In this document: positions 46,376-56,648 of the stretch, in pieces
Numbering within the stretch: the first letter of the stretch is position 1
Layout: each line of letters begins with the position of its first letter
From: Sinorhizobium fredii
GTDB taxonomy: Bacteria > Pseudomonadota > Alphaproteobacteria > Rhizobiales > Rhizobiaceae
Direction of reading: 5' to 3'
DNA length: 64,000 bases
Assembly: GCF_002944405.1 (NCBI RefSeq)
Contig: NZ_CP024310.1
Span: 930,001-994,000, forward strand
The notes under the pieces: model-generated
The model's input: only the letters and a program-made list of their open reading frames with translations
The model's database searches: none
Told to the model about the DNA's origin: nothing
Translations under genes and position numbers: made by a program

Positions 46376-47050
46376 ATGCGCCTGCTGCTTATCGAAGACA
46401 GTCCCCGCCTCATCGAACTTGTGGGCGAAACCATGCGCGATGCGGGCTGGCGGCTCGACGCCGTTTCGAGTGTCAGCGAAGCCGAGGCTGCCATTGTCGA
46501 ACGGGAGCACGATCTTGTACTTCTCGACCTGGGCCTGCCGGATGGCGACGGCCTCGACCTTCTGAGATGGATACGGCAGGAGCACGCCGGCTTGCCGGTG
46601 CTGGTCATCACCGCCCGCGGCTCCGTCGACGAGCGGGTCCAGGGTCTCGATGCCGGGGCGGACGACTATTTGGTGAAGCCCTTCCACCATCGCGAATTGC
46701 TTTCCCGCTGCCGGGCCATGCTGAGGCGCAATCCGCACGCGATACAGCCGGTGCTCGAAGCCGGGGCGCTGCGCTTCGATCCAGCCACCGCAGAGCTCAG
46801 CTGCGATGGGACGATCATCGCCCTTCCCCCGCGCGAGCGCTCCCTGATCGAGATATTGATGCGTGAGGTCGGGCGCGTCGTTCCAAAGCGACGGCTCGAG
46901 ACAGCCCTCTCCGAATATGGCCAGGAGCTTAGTTCCAACGCGCTGGAGCTCGCCGTCTCCCGCGTTCGGAAGCGATTGCAGCCCCTCGCCACCGGTATCC
47001 GGATCGAAACGGTGCGCGGCATCGGCTATCTCCTGCGGACCGCTGCATGA
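46376..47050 (+). CDS. OmpR-family response regulator (PmrA/QseB-like)
   Basis: 224 residues. Receiver domain with acidic pair (LLLIEDSPRL), phosphoacceptor Asp in LVLLDLGLPDGDGL and Lys in DYLVKPF; then a C-terminal winged helix (LPPRERSLIEILMREVGRVV, then LETALSEYGQELSSNALELA). It overlaps the kinase gene by four bases. It is divergent from eptA with about 200 nt between, so it likely activates eptA in response to cationic peptides, metals or pH (inference). Confidence 0.92.
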   Translation: MRLLLIEDSPRLIELVGETMRDAGWRLDAVSSVSEAEAAIVEREHDLVLLDLGLPDGDGLDLLRWIRQEHAGLPVLVITARGSVDERVQGLDAGADDYLVKPFHHRELLSRCRAMLRRNPHAIQPVLEAGALRFDPATAELSCDGTIIALPPRERSLIEILMREVGRVVPKRRLETALSEYGQELSSNALELAVSRVRKRLQPLATGIRIETVRGIGYLLRTAA

Positions 47051-48399
47051 GGAAAGGCAATCCGTCGCTGATCGGCATCGTTGCCGGGCGCATCATCGCC
47101 TTTTCGCTGCTCGCCATGGTGCTTGAGATCGGCGTAGTTTTCGCGGATTACTGGTTTGACGACGAAAAGCTCAGCGTCCTGATGCTGCAGCAGGAAACGG
47201 AGATCCTGTCGCAAGGGATCACGACGGAGGGCGGGCTGCCGACATTCAGAGCCGATCGTGCGTTCCGTGAACGCTACGTCGAACTGGATGGGCGCGCAGG
47301 CGCGATCTATGTCCGGATTCGGACCGCTTCCGGCTCTATCCTCTTTTCCGATTGCACGACGGAATGCGCCGAGCATTTCCTGCCGTTGAGCATTAATGCG
47401 CCGCGCTTCTGGAAGCGGACAATCGAGGAGGGAAAGCCATTCAGCGTGGCGGGCGGCCAATCCTTCGAGCGGGGTGGCGAATCCGTGTTCGTCGAGCTGG
47501 CGATCCTGAAAGACCCGAACGGTTTCATGTATGGGGCCCTCCTGCGCGAGATGTTCGATTCAATGATCGTTCCGATGACGCTGATGTTTTGCCTCGTCAT
47601 CGGCGCGACGATCTGGTCGATCCGAAGTGCGCTGAGGCCGGTGGCGATGGCGGTCAAGGCTGCGGATGCGATCGACCCGCGCGACAGCGGCGCCCGACTG
47701 CCGATAACCCGCATGCCGGAAGAGATCGAACGGCTGGTAAGCGCCGTCAACCGGCTGCTTGCCCGTGTCGCCGATCTCGTTGAATCGCAGAAGGTCTTCT
47801 CTTCCTCGATCGCCCATGAGATACGCACGCCGGTTTCGATCGCCAAGATGGAGTTGAGCCGGATCGACGATCCGCGGGCGCGCAATGCCGAGCGGGATCT
47901 CGACGCGCTGACGCATATTCTCGAGCAGCTGACGTCGCTGGCGCGGGCGGACGCAGTGGACCCTTCCGCCTATGAACAGGGCAATCTGTCCGAAATCGGA
48001 GCCGAGGTGGCGCAAGCCACGGCGCCGTTCGTCTTCGATCACGACAGGTCGATCGAGTTCGTCGACCGCGGGACGACGCCGGTAAGGATGATCCCCGCGC
48101 TCGTCGAGAACATGCTCAGGAACCTGATCGAGAACGCGGTAAAGCACAATCCGCCGGGTACCCGGATCGTTCTGACCTGCGGGCCCGGCCCACAGGTCTC
48201 CGTCGAGGATGACGGCAAGGGCATGGTCGATCTACCGGAACTGAACGAGGACCTCGGCTACGTCAAGCGCTCCGGCCAGCTCGGTCTCGGCCTGAAAATC
48301 GTCCATCGGATCGCCGAGTTGCACAAGGCGAAAATCTCATACGACACCGCTCCGAACCGGGGCACCAAGATCACGATCGACTTTGCCTCTGCGGCCTGA
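47047..48399 (+). CDS. Sensor histidine kinase, partner of the preceding regulator
   Basis: 450 residues. TM1 near residues 13-33, a periplasmic region of about 140 residues, TM2 near 180-197, a HAMP-like linker, then the H box SSSIAHEIRTPVSIAKME, N box LRNLIENAVKHNPPG, G1 DDGKGM and G2 LGLGLKIV. All catalytic elements are intact. It overlaps the regulator gene by four bases (ATGA), so the two are translationally coupled. With the divergent eptA gene the set resembles PmrAB control of lipid A modification. Confidence 0.92.
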   Translation: MRKGNPSLIGIVAGRIIAFSLLAMVLEIGVVFADYWFDDEKLSVLMLQQETEILSQGITTEGGLPTFRADRAFRERYVELDGRAGAIYVRIRTASGSILFSDCTTECAEHFLPLSINAPRFWKRTIEEGKPFSVAGGQSFERGGESVFVELAILKDPNGFMYGALLREMFDSMIVPMTLMFCLVIGATIWSIRSALRPVAMAVKAADAIDPRDSGARLPITRMPEEIERLVSAVNRLLARVADLVESQKVFSSSIAHEIRTPVSIAKMELSRIDDPRARNAERDLDALTHILEQLTSLARADAVDPSAYEQGNLSEIGAEVAQATAPFVFDHDRSIEFVDRGTTPVRMIPALVENMLRNLIENAVKHNPPGTRIVLTCGPGPQVSVEDDGKGMVDLPELNEDLGYVKRSGQLGLGLKIVHRIAELHKAKISYDTAPNRGTKITIDFASAA

Positions 48400-48561
48400 A
48401 TTCGGCGCCGCTCCTTGTGCCGGGTATTTGTTGAGCATAGTGCATATTTTTTAATCCGGTGCGTTTTCTTGGATGCAGATTTCGTGCCCAATCCGCAGTC
48501 ACATGCTATTGCGCTGTGCACTTCGTTCTCGTTCCACCCTCCGTGTCGCTGACGAATATCC

Positions 48562-49734
48562 ATGTCCAAGGCCGCAGCCCTTCTTCGACGTTTCATGCCC
48601 TCGCTGGTACCGGTCAGCGGCTGGGAGCGCCTGCGCGCCTCCTGCGGCGCGCTCATCGGGGTCCTGTCGACAGGGTTCATCAGCACGGTTGCCGTCGGGG
48701 CCGACGCCAGCCTGCCGCTGCTCATCGCCCCGATGGGAGCCTCCGCGGTGCTGCTTTTCGCCGCGCCGTCGAGCCCGCTCGCCCAGCCCTGGTCGATCGT
48801 GGGCGGCAATGTCGTCTCGGCAACGGTCGGCGTCACCTGCGCCTTGCTCATCCCCAACCCGGTGGTGGCAGCAGCCATCGCCATCGCCTTGGCGATCGGC
48901 GCCATGCTGCTCCTCGGCTGCCTGCACCCGCCGAGCGGCGCCGTCGCCCTGACCGCGGTTCTCGGCGGCCCGGTGATCCGTGAGGCGGGCTACGCCTTCG
49001 TCTTTTCCCCGGTCGCCATTAACTCGCTGGTCATCCTGACGGCGGCGCTAATCTTCAACAATCTCACCGGCCGGCGCTATCCGCACCTTGCCCCTGCCCC
49101 GAACCCCCATCGGACCGAGGATCCGCTGCCAAGCCAGCGCCTCGGTGTCGTGCCGGACGACCTCCAGGCGGTGCTGGCGCAATATGGCGAGATCGTCGAC
49201 ATCAGTCCCGAGGAGCTCGACAGCTTCATTCACCAGGCGCAAATTCGTGCCTTCACCCGCCGGTCGGGCGAAATAACCTGTGGCGAGATCATGTCCCGCG
49301 ACGTGCTGACCGTTGCGCCCGACACGCCGCTGCGGAAGGCATGGCGAATGCTCGTCGCACACCGAATTCAGGCCTTGCCGGTGGTGACCCAGAAAGACGG
49401 CATGGTCGGCATGATTACCCAAGCCGACTTCATGAAGCACACGACGCTGGCGGCGGACGGGCGGCTGCAGATCGGCCTTCGCGAGCGGATTGGCAATATC
49501 ATTGGACTGCCGGCGAAATCGCCTCGGCTGGTTTCCGAAATCATGATTGCCCGAGTCCAATCGGCCCTGCCGGAAACAATGATCGCCAAGCTGGTGCCGC
49601 CCATGGCGGACATGGGTCTGCATCATATGCCGATCGTCGACGCTGACAACCGCGTCGTCGGTATCGTCACCCAGTCGGATCTTATCGCGGCGCTGTTCCA
49701 GGGGCGGCTTGACGCCGTGCAGCAGGTCGCCTGA
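48562..49734 (+). CDS. HPP-family membrane protein with C-terminal CBS-domain pair
   Basis: 390 residues. The N-terminal half has about four or five membrane helices with the HPP-type motif LHPPSGAVALTAVLG (His-Pro-Pro), a family tied to nitrite transport in plants and cyanobacteria. A soluble CBS pair follows from about residue 240: GEIMSRDVLTVAPDTPL, VTQKDGMVGMITQAD, and VSEIMIARVQSALPETM, MPIVDADNRVVGIVTQSD. CBS pairs usually bind adenosine nucleotides and gate transporters. Transport substrate is not known. Shine-Dalgarno is weak. Confidence 0.85.
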   Translation: MSKAAALLRRFMPSLVPVSGWERLRASCGALIGVLSTGFISTVAVGADASLPLLIAPMGASAVLLFAAPSSPLAQPWSIVGGNVVSATVGVTCALLIPNPVVAAAIAIALAIGAMLLLGCLHPPSGAVALTAVLGGPVIREAGYAFVFSPVAINSLVILTAALIFNNLTGRRYPHLAPAPNPHRTEDPLPSQRLGVVPDDLQAVLAQYGEIVDISPEELDSFIHQAQIRAFTRRSGEITCGEIMSRDVLTVAPDTPLRKAWRMLVAHRIQALPVVTQKDGMVGMITQADFMKHTTLAADGRLQIGLRERIGNIIGLPAKSPRLVSEIMIARVQSALPETMIAKLVPPMADMGLHHMPIVDADNRVVGIVTQSDLIAALFQGRLDAVQQVA

Positions 49735-49840
49735 TTCGCGATAGTTCCTGATCCTCCTCATTTCCATTGCTGGCCGCGGCTGGCCGAGGCGCCAGCTGGG
49801 CCAAACGCTCCCCGGCAGCCATTGGATTTATTTCGATCGA

Positions 49841-49867
49841 TTGACTTAGTCGTTTGAATGATATAAT
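49841..49867 (+). promoter_or_regulatory. Promoter of the cecR-ybh operon with overlapping dyad
   Basis: TTGACT (49841-49846) and TATAAT (49862-49867) are 15 nt apart, a slightly short sigma-70 spacing. GACTTAGTC (49843-49851) is a small palindrome over the -35 box and could be the operator of the TetR-type regulator. The closeness of the -10 to the ATG at 49876 argues for the later start at 49897. Confidence 0.5.
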
Positions 49868-49896
49868 TTCAGCAAATGATAAAAAACAAGGACACC

Positions 49897-50580
49897 ATGA
49901 CACAGCTCAAGGCCGAGCGCGGCGACGCCACGCGAGAGAAGCTTCTCGCCACGGCGATCGACATCTTTGGCCGCTACGGCTTCGACGGCGCCACGACGCG
50001 GAAGCTCGCCGATGCGGCGGGCGTCAACCTCCAGGCCATCCCTTATTATTTCGGCGGCAAGGAGGGCCTCTATATCGCCGCGGCCGAGCACCTGGCAGCT
50101 CTGATCGGCAACCATGTCAGCGATTTACGCGCCATCATTCATGGACGCCTTGCCGAACTCGAGGAGCAGGGCCAGCCGATGACTGCAGCCGAGGCGCGCG
50201 GCTTCCTCACCCAGATGGTCCAGAGGATGATCGTTCTCTTCGTCAGCAAGCAATCGGAGAGCTGGGCGCGCTTCATCATCCGCGAGCAGATGGAGCCGAC
50301 CGAGGCATTCACGCGCCTCTACGGCAACATCATGCGGCCGATGATCGAGATGGCCCGGCGGCTGATCGGCGCCATTCTCGAGGACGACCCGGCCTCCGAG
50401 CACATCCGGCTCAGAACCCTCTCCTTCGTTGGCAGCGTGCTCGTGTTCCGCATGGCGCATGCAGCCGTCTATGCGCAGCTCGAATGGGAAACAGCCGGGC
50501 CGAAGGAGATCGAGACATTGCACAGGCACGCGGCTGAACTTGTCGCGATACTCGGTGCGGAGAAGGATCGCCAGCCATGA
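49897..50580 (+). CDS. cecR: TetR-family regulator, CecR/YbiH type
   Basis: About 227 residues from the ATG at 49897 (MTQLKAERG), with AAGGA at 49888-49892; the ATG at 49876 is too near the -10 box. HTH region: [20 protein letters not shown], then [20 protein letters not shown]. The C-terminal domain ([17 protein letters not shown]) matches the DUF1956 domain of CecR. It is the first gene of the operon and overlaps ybhG by four bases, as in enterobacterial cecR-ybhGFSR, which affects chloramphenicol and cefoperazone sensitivity. Confidence 0.88.
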   Translation: MTQLKAERGDATREKLLATAIDIFGRYGFDGATTRKLADAAGVNLQAIPYYFGGKEGLYIAAAEHLAALIGNHVSDLRAIIHGRLAELEEQGQPMTAAEARGFLTQMVQRMIVLFVSKQSESWARFIIREQMEPTEAFTRLYGNIMRPMIEMARRLIGAILEDDPASEHIRLRTLSFVGSVLVFRMAHAAVYAQLEWETAGPKEIETLHRHAAELVAILGAEKDRQP

Positions 50581-51581
50581 AGAAGATTGCACTCATCGCC
50601 CTTGCCCTTGCGGCCGGCGCGGCCGGCGCCTGGTGGCTGGATCTGCCCGCCCGGATCGGCTGGGCCGAAGACCACAGGAACACGGTTCTCTACGGCAATG
50701 TCGATATCCGCCAGGTGTCGCTCGGCTTCCGCGTCAGCGGCCGTATCGCCGAACTGCGCGTCGACGAGGGTGATACCGTCAAGGCCGGAGACGTCATCGC
50801 CAGACTGGATGCCGAACCGTTCCAGCAGGCGCTGGACGCCGCCGAGGCGGATGCCGAGGCGCTCCGCTCAACGCTCGCAAAGCTCAAGGCCGGCGCTAGG
50901 CCAACCGAGATCGCCCAGGCTCGCGCCGCCCATGAGGAACGCCTTGCCGAACTCCAGAATTCCGAACTTGCCTATCAGCGGGCGCAACGACTGCGGCCGG
51001 CCGGCACGATCTCGCAAGCCGAGCTCGACCAGGCGATCGCAAGCCGTGCCGCGGCCACGGCCCGTGCGGCCTCCGCACGCGAGGCATTGGCCCTGCTCAA
51101 AGAGGGAAGCCGCGTCGAAGACATAGCCACGGCCGAAGCGCAAGCGAATGCGGCAACGGCCAAGGCCGCGAGCGCCCGCACCGCACTCGAGGACGTCTCG
51201 CTGGTCGCGCCGAGCGCCGGCGTCATCCTCTCTCGCGTCCGGGAAGTCGGGGCGGTCGTCTCGCCGTCGGACACCGTTTATGTGCTGTCTCTGACCGCGC
51301 CCGTCTGGGTCCGCGCCTATGTCGCCGAACCGGACCTCGGCCGCGTCCACCCTGGGATGAAGGTCAAGGTGACCTCAGACTCTAACCCCCGGCAAGGCTA
51401 TGAGGGAACGATCGGATTCATTTCGCCAGTGGCGGAATTCACGCCGAAGTCGGTGGAAACGCCCGAGCTTAGAACCGATCTCGTCTATCGGCTGAGAATC
51501 GTCGTCGACAAGCCGGGCACTGACCTGCTCCAGGGCATGCCGGTGACCGTGCACCTGCCAGGCCAGGAGACCGGGTCATGA
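50577..51581 (+). CDS. ybhG: HlyD-type membrane fusion protein (YbhG)
   Basis: 334 residues. One N-terminal membrane anchor ([18 protein letters not shown]), then a lipoyl-type half ([20 protein letters not shown]), a long coiled-coil hairpin rich in Ala/Glu/Arg from about 80 to 200, and the second lipoyl half plus beta barrel ([20 protein letters not shown]). It links the inner-membrane exporter to an outer-membrane partner. Overlaps cecR and the ATPase gene by four bases on each side, showing tight coupling. Confidence 0.9.
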   Translation: MKKIALIALALAAGAAGAWWLDLPARIGWAEDHRNTVLYGNVDIRQVSLGFRVSGRIAELRVDEGDTVKAGDVIARLDAEPFQQALDAAEADAEALRSTLAKLKAGARPTEIAQARAAHEERLAELQNSELAYQRAQRLRPAGTISQAELDQAIASRAAATARAASAREALALLKEGSRVEDIATAEAQANAATAKAASARTALEDVSLVAPSAGVILSRVREVGAVVSPSDTVYVLSLTAPVWVRAYVAEPDLGRVHPGMKVKVTSDSNPRQGYEGTIGFISPVAEFTPKSVETPELRTDLVYRLRIVVDKPGTDLLQGMPVTVHLPGQETGS

Positions 51582-53326
51582 CATCCGCTCCCGACAACTC
51601 GGCCGCGGCGGCGCCTTTCATACGGCTGTCGTCCGTCTCGAAGCGCTTCGGCGAGGCGCCACCTGCCCTGGACTCCATCGACGGCATAATTGCGGGCGGC
51701 AGGATCACCGGCCTAGTCGGTCCGGATGGCGCCGGCAAGACGACATTGATCCGGCTGATGACCGCGCTGATGCTGCCCGACCAGGGTACGGTCGAAGTGC
51801 TCGGCTATGACACGCGTAGGGATCCGGCGAGCATCCAGGCGGCGATCGGCTACATGCCGCAGCGCTTCGGGCTCTACGAGGATCTCTCGGTTCAGGAGAA
51901 CCTCGATCTCTATGCCGACCTGCGCGGCCTGCCGCTTGCCGAACGCGGCCGGATATTCGCCGAGCTGCTTGAATTCACCGATCTTGCCCGTTTCACCGCG
52001 CGTCTGGCCGGCAAGCTCTCCGGCGGCATGAAGCAGAAGCTCGGCCTTGCCTGCGCGCTTCTGCGTAAGCCGCGGCTGCTGCTGCTTGATGAACCCGGCG
52101 TCGGCGTCGATCCGATCTCGCGGCGCGACCTCTGGAAAATGGTCGAGAACCTGACGGCGGAAGGCATAGGCGTGCTCTGGTCGACGGCCTATCTCGACGA
52201 AGCGGAAGCCTGCGATCATGTCCTGCTGCTCAACCAGGGCAAGCTACTGTTTTCCGGTTCGCCGCACGAGATGACCGGGCGCGTCGAAAATCGAGTCTTC
52301 CGTCTCTCCGGCACGGTCGGGCGACGGCGCGAAAGACTGGCACGCCTGCTGGACCAGGAGGGCGTCGTCGACGGCGTCATCCAGGGCGAAGCGATACGCC
52401 TGGTGATGAGGCCAGGGCTCGCCCCTCCGTCTCTCGACGAGGCATCTTCCGGCCGCGCCACGACGACACCGCCGCGCTTCGAGGACGCTTTCGTCGACAT
52501 GCTCGGCGGCGGTCCCGGCGGGCAGTCACGGCTCGCTGAGACCCAGCGGCCATTTACCACCGACGGCGGCCGGCCGGTGATCGAAGCGCGCGGGCTGACG
52601 AAGCGCTTCGGCGACTTCACCGCCGCCGACAGCATCACCTTCGAAATCCCGCGCGGCGAGATTTTCGGCCTGCTCGGTCCCAACGGCGCCGGCAAGTCCA
52701 CCACCTTTAAGATGCTGTGCGGGCTCTTGAAACCCACCGCCGGCGAGGGTCGGGTCGCGGGCTTCGATCTCCGGCGCGACGCAGCCGAGGCGCGCAACCG
52801 GCTCGGCTACATGGCCCAGAAGTTCTCGCTCTACGGCGACCTCAGCGTCCTGCAGAACCTGAATTTCTTTGCCGGCGTCTACGGTCTCTCCGGCTTGAGG
52901 AAGCGCGAGCGGATCGACCTGATGACCGAGATCTTCGATTTCCGCGCGATCCGAGACATGTCGGCGAAGGACCTGCCGCTAGGCCTCAAGCAGCGGCTGG
53001 CGCTCGCCTGTGCCGTCTTGCACGAGCCGGAGGTGCTCTTTCTCGACGAACCGACGTCCGGCGTCGATCCGATCACCCGGCGCGAGTTCTGGACCCATAT
53101 CAACGGGCTCGTCGAAAAGGGCGTCACCGTTCTCGTCACCACCCATTTCATGGACGAGGCCGAATATTGCGACCGCATTTCGCTCATCTATCGCGGCCGG
53201 TCGATCGCCCTCGGCTCGCCGGACGAGATGAAAGCGCGGGTCACCGGCAAGGACCTGCCGGATCCGACCATGGAAGACGCCTTCATCGCTCTAGTGCAGG
53301 GCTCGGAGGCAAGGGAGGCAGCATGA
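51578..53326 (+). CDS. ybhF: ABC exporter ATPase with two nucleotide-binding domains (YbhF)
   Basis: 582 residues in two ATPase halves. The first has Walker [11 protein letters not shown], signature LSGGMKQKL and Walker [14 protein letters not shown]; the second has Walker [11 protein letters not shown], a degenerate signature LPLGLKQRL and Walker [14 protein letters not shown]. It energises the two permeases encoded next. Overlaps ybhG by four bases and ybhS by four bases (ATGA at 53323-53326). Confidence 0.93.
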   Translation: MTSAPDNSAAAAPFIRLSSVSKRFGEAPPALDSIDGIIAGGRITGLVGPDGAGKTTLIRLMTALMLPDQGTVEVLGYDTRRDPASIQAAIGYMPQRFGLYEDLSVQENLDLYADLRGLPLAERGRIFAELLEFTDLARFTARLAGKLSGGMKQKLGLACALLRKPRLLLLDEPGVGVDPISRRDLWKMVENLTAEGIGVLWSTAYLDEAEACDHVLLLNQGKLLFSGSPHEMTGRVENRVFRLSGTVGRRRERLARLLDQEGVVDGVIQGEAIRLVMRPGLAPPSLDEASSGRATTTPPRFEDAFVDMLGGGPGGQSRLAETQRPFTTDGGRPVIEARGLTKRFGDFTAADSITFEIPRGEIFGLLGPNGAGKSTTFKMLCGLLKPTAGEGRVAGFDLRRDAAEARNRLGYMAQKFSLYGDLSVLQNLNFFAGVYGLSGLRKRERIDLMTEIFDFRAIRDMSAKDLPLGLKQRLALACAVLHEPEVLFLDEPTSGVDPITRREFWTHINGLVEKGVTVLVTTHFMDEAEYCDRISLIYRGRSIALGSPDEMKARVTGKDLPDPTMEDAFIALVQGSEAREAA

Positions 53327-54474
53327 GTGCCGACCAGAAAAGGCGGGAGGCCGAAAGCTCTGGCCGCGGAAGGCGCTTCGCAGCCCTTGTGCGCAAGGAA
53401 ACCTACCAGGTGGTGCGCGACCCGAGTAGCATCCTGATCGCCTTCGTGCTGCCGCTGATCCTGCTCTTCCTGTTCGGCTATGGCGTGTCGCTCGACACGA
53501 CGCAGACGCGGATCGGCCTCGTCGTCGAGGAGGCGACGCCGCTGACGCGCGATCTTGCCGCGAGCTTTCAGGCTTCGCGTTATTTCGCCGTCGTCAATGG
53601 CCGGGACCGCCGCGAGTTCGAGGACGACCTCGTCCTCGGACGAGTGCGGGGCATCGTCGTCATTCCGGCGCGCTTTGCGGCCGACCATGCGGCGGGACGA
53701 AATCCTGCGGTGCAGGTGATCGTCGACGGGTCCGATCCGAACACGGCGAATTTCGTGCAGAACTATGCGCAGGGAACGGTCGCCAATTGGGAGCGGCAGC
53801 TTGTGAGCGAAGGCCAAGGCCAGTTGCCGGCGATCGCCGCCGAACAGCGCTTCTGGTTCAATCCGGAACTGACGAGCCGCAACTTCTTGGTCCCTGGCTC
53901 GATCGCGATCGTCATGACGCTCGTCGGCACACTGCTTACCTCGCTCGTCGTCGCCCGCGAATGGGAACGCGGCACCATGGAAGCGATGATGGCAACCCCC
54001 GTCTCGGCTGCCGAACTGCTTGCCGGCAAGCTTCTGCCCTACTTCATTCTCGGCCTCACCTCGATGACGCTCTGCGTTCTTCTCGCCGTCTTTCTGTTCG
54101 GCGTCCCGTTCCGGGGGTCGGTGGTCGCGCTTTATGCGCTCTCCGCGGTCTTTTTGATGCCGGCACTAGGGCAGGGTCTGGTGATCTCTGCCGTCACCAA
54201 GAACCAGTTCCTGGCGTCGCAACTCGCACTGATCACCGCATTCCTGCCGGCCTTCCTGCTTTCGGGCTTCCTGTTCGAGATCAACTCGATGCCGACCGTC
54301 ATCCAGTGGATCACCTACGTCGTGCCGGCGCGCTATCTCATCCCCAGCCTGCAAACAGTGTTTCTCGCCGGCGACATCTGGCCGATGTTCGCCCGGGCGA
54401 TTGTGGTGATGTTCCTGATTGGCTGCGTTTTCTTCGCGCTCGCCGCACGCAGCACCAGAAAGAGGATCGGTTAG
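53323..54474 (+). CDS. ybhS: ABC-2 type permease (YbhS)
   Basis: About 383 residues from the ATG at 53323 (MSADQKRRE). ABC-2 architecture: TM1 at about 40-58 (SSILIAFVLPLILLFLFGYG), a large periplasmic loop of about 130 residues, then five helices, including the conserved REWERGTMEAMMATPVS stretch. It pairs with YbhR to form the export channel. The next gene begins directly after its stop. A longer open frame upstream runs out of phase inside ybhF and is not real. Confidence 0.9.
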   Translation: MSADQKRREAESSGRGRRFAALVRKETYQVVRDPSSILIAFVLPLILLFLFGYGVSLDTTQTRIGLVVEEATPLTRDLAASFQASRYFAVVNGRDRREFEDDLVLGRVRGIVVIPARFAADHAAGRNPAVQVIVDGSDPNTANFVQNYAQGTVANWERQLVSEGQGQLPAIAAEQRFWFNPELTSRNFLVPGSIAIVMTLVGTLLTSLVVAREWERGTMEAMMATPVSAAELLAGKLLPYFILGLTSMTLCVLLAVFLFGVPFRGSVVALYALSAVFLMPALGQGLVISAVTKNQFLASQLALITAFLPAFLLSGFLFEINSMPTVIQWITYVVPARYLIPSLQTVFLAGDIWPMFARAIVVMFLIGCVFFALAARSTRKRIG

Positions 54475-55587
54475 ATGTGGTGGGGCAGACTGAAGGCGCT
54501 GATCGTCAAGGAACTGCTGGCCGTGCTGCGGGATCCGAAAGGCCGCACGATCCTGATTGGCCCGCCGATCATCCAATTGCTCGTCTTCTCCTACGCGGCG
54601 ACGCTCGAGGTGAAGAATGTCGACCTCATGGTCTTGAGCCGCGACAACGGCCGCTGGAGCGAGGAGCTCGTGCAGCAGATCGGCGGCTCGCCGACCTTCC
54701 GTTCGATGCGGCTCGCCGACAGTCCCGCCGAGGTCCGCGCCGCGATCGATAACCAGCACGTGCTGGCCGCTCTGGAGATCGGCCCCACCTTTTCCCGCGA
54801 CATCGAGGCGGGAAAGCCCGCCGAAGTGCAGATGATCCTGGACGGGCGGCGCTCCAACGCCTCGCAGATCGTGTCCGGCTATCTGAGCCGCATCGTCGGT
54901 GCGCTCGCAGCCGAGGCTCCGGCCGGCAAACGCGCCGCCTCCGAGGCGATCAGGGTCGAGGCGCGCAACTGGTTCAACCCCAATCTGACCTTTCAGTGGT
55001 TCATGGTGCCCAACCTCGTGGCGAGCATCGCTCTCCTGATCGGCCTGATCGTCACTGCGCTGTCGGTCGCTCGCGAGCGGGAACTCGGCACATTCGACCA
55101 GCTCATCGTCTCGCCGCTGCGGACGCACGAAATCCTGATCGGCAAGCTCATCCCGCCGATGATGATCGGGCTCTTCCACATCACCATCTATATTCTGGCC
55201 GCCGTCTTCGTCTTCGGCGTGCCGCTGCGCGGCTCGCTGCTGCTGCTTTACGGAAGTGCCATCTTCTACCTCGCCGCAGTCGTCGGACTCGGCCTCTTCA
55301 TCTCGGCACTGTCGATGACCCAGCAGCAGGCCATCCTCGGAGCATTCCTGTTCATGGTTCCGGCCATGCTGCTATCAGGTTTTGCGACGCCGATCGAGAA
55401 CATGCCGGCCTGGCTGCAGCCGGTGACGCTGATCAATCCGCTGCGCTATTTCCTGGTCATCGTGAAGGGCGTCTTTTTGAAGGATATTCCGCTCGCCGAG
55501 GTGGTGCACCAAACCTGGCCGCTGTGCCTGATCGCCGTCGTCACGCTTTCCTCCGCCGCCTGGCTTTTCCGCCGCCGACTGGAGTGA
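54475..55587 (+). CDS. ybhR: ABC-2 type permease (YbhR)
   Basis: 370 residues and the same ABC-2 layout: TM1 (TILIGPPIIQLLVFSYAATL), periplasmic loop, then five helices with the conserved RERELGTFDQLIVSPLR motif. It is the second half of the heterodimeric permease. It starts immediately after the ybhS stop, so all five genes from cecR to ybhR form one operon. Its end is 3 nt from the VapC remnant on the other strand. Confidence 0.9.
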   Translation: MWWGRLKALIVKELLAVLRDPKGRTILIGPPIIQLLVFSYAATLEVKNVDLMVLSRDNGRWSEELVQQIGGSPTFRSMRLADSPAEVRAAIDNQHVLAALEIGPTFSRDIEAGKPAEVQMILDGRRSNASQIVSGYLSRIVGALAAEAPAGKRAASEAIRVEARNWFNPNLTFQWFMVPNLVASIALLIGLIVTALSVARERELGTFDQLIVSPLRTHEILIGKLIPPMMIGLFHITIYILAAVFVFGVPLRGSLLLLYGSAIFYLAAVVGLGLFISALSMTQQQAILGAFLFMVPAMLLSGFATPIENMPAWLQPVTLINPLRYFLVIVKGVFLKDIPLAEVVHQTWPLCLIAVVTLSSAAWLFRRRLE

Positions 55588-55590
55588 GGG

Positions 55591-55920
55591 TCAGAGGAGA
55601 CGGACGGGACCGGGATAGCGGCCGACGATTTCGTCGGATGTCACGAGCACAAAACCTTCGACAATCGATTGGGCGACGAGGATGCGGTCAAATGGGTCCT
55701 TATGGATCGGAGGAAGCTGATCGACGGCCACCGCATGAGCGCCGTTTACCGGCAGTTCCGCATAGCCGTTGTCGAGCAGTCCGCGACGCAGTAGCCGAGG
55801 ATCGGCCTGGAAGTCCGCCCGCCCGAGACCGCGCTTGATGGCGATTTCCCAAAGGCTCGCCGCGCTGAAATAGGGCGCGTTTGCACGGTCTTCGATGAGC
55901 GCACTCGCTCCTTTTGACAG
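55591..55920 (-). pseudogene. 5'-truncated VapC-type PIN-domain toxin remnant
   Basis: About 110 codons read as a VapC protein from its second helix on: RLSKGASALIEDRANAPYF, then SLWEIAIKRGLG (the catalytic Glu), HKDPFDRILVAQ (Asp) and LVTSDE (Asp). The first strand with its essential Asp (normally LLDTH) is missing: 22 nt upstream an in-frame stop occurs, and no ATG, GTG or TTG precedes the conserved part. Upstream lies the esterase gene, which has taken the place of the start. No antitoxin gene is present. It is a decayed toxin, probably inactive. Confidence 0.75.
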
Positions 55921-55933
55921 GCGGCCGGGGCTG

Positions 55934-56536
55934 CTAGGCTTTCAGGAACCGCTCGATCGCCGCAATCTCGTTCTGGCGGATGTCGTGTCCCCCGGAATGC
56001 CATTCGAGGTCTACTTCCGCGTTCTGCGCCTTGAAATAGACCGCGAGCGCTTGCGTCAGCGGCGCCGGGCAGATCGGATCGCGCTCGCCGGCGGTGATCA
56101 GCACCTTCCGGCCCGCCAGCGCGGCATTGTCCTTCGGACGGAACGGGATCAGCGGATGCATGAGCACCGCCCTGTCGAAGACACCATCTTCGATCAGCAC
56201 ATTGGCGAGGATATTGGCGCCGTTCGAATAGCCAAGACCGATGATCTCCGAGGCATCATGCTCGGCGGCAAGCGCTTTCACGAAGCTAGCCATCTTGTCG
56301 GTGGCGCGGGCGAGGTCCGCCATGTCATAAACCCCCTCGCCCGTGCGCCTGAAGAATCGAGCGGCCCCGTGCTCGGAAACGTCGCCGCGCGGCGAGACGA
56401 TGGTCGCCTCGGGCAAGAGCTCGGCGCCGAAGCCGAAGAACTGGTTTTCGTCGCCCCCCGTTCCGTGCAGGGCGAAGAGGATCGCTTTGCCGGGCTTGCT
56501 TGCCCTCAGCTTGTGAACATAGCCATGGTCGGCCAT
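55934..56536 (-). CDS. Carboxylesterase/phospholipase, MhqD-like
   Basis: About 200 residues from the ATG at 56536 (MADHGYVHK). Alpha/beta hydrolase with LFALHGTGGDENQFF (oxyanion region), nucleophile elbow GLGYSNGANIL (GYSNG), Asp in GERDPICP and His in HSGGHDI, so the triad is complete. It resembles MhqD-type esterases, which are induced by quinones alongside the ring-cleaving dioxygenase. It follows that gene on the same strand with 112 nt between. Confidence 0.85.
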   Translation of the reverse strand: MADHGYVHKLRASKPGKAILFALHGTGGDENQFFGFGAELLPEATIVSPRGDVSEHGAARFFRRTGEGVYDMADLARATDKMASFVKALAAEHDASEIIGLGYSNGANILANVLIEDGVFDRAVLMHPLIPFRPKDNAALAGRKVLITAGERDPICPAPLTQALAVYFKAQNAEVDLEWHSGGHDIRQNEIAAIERFLKA

Positions 56537-56648
56537 TGAATTCTCCTTTTCCGCCAACAGGTCGGCGGTCGTTTGTAGCACGGAACTTCAAGAGCGCTTG
56601 CGCCTCCCGCGCATCGACGAAGGAGGAGCGGAGCGCCGAAGGACACGT

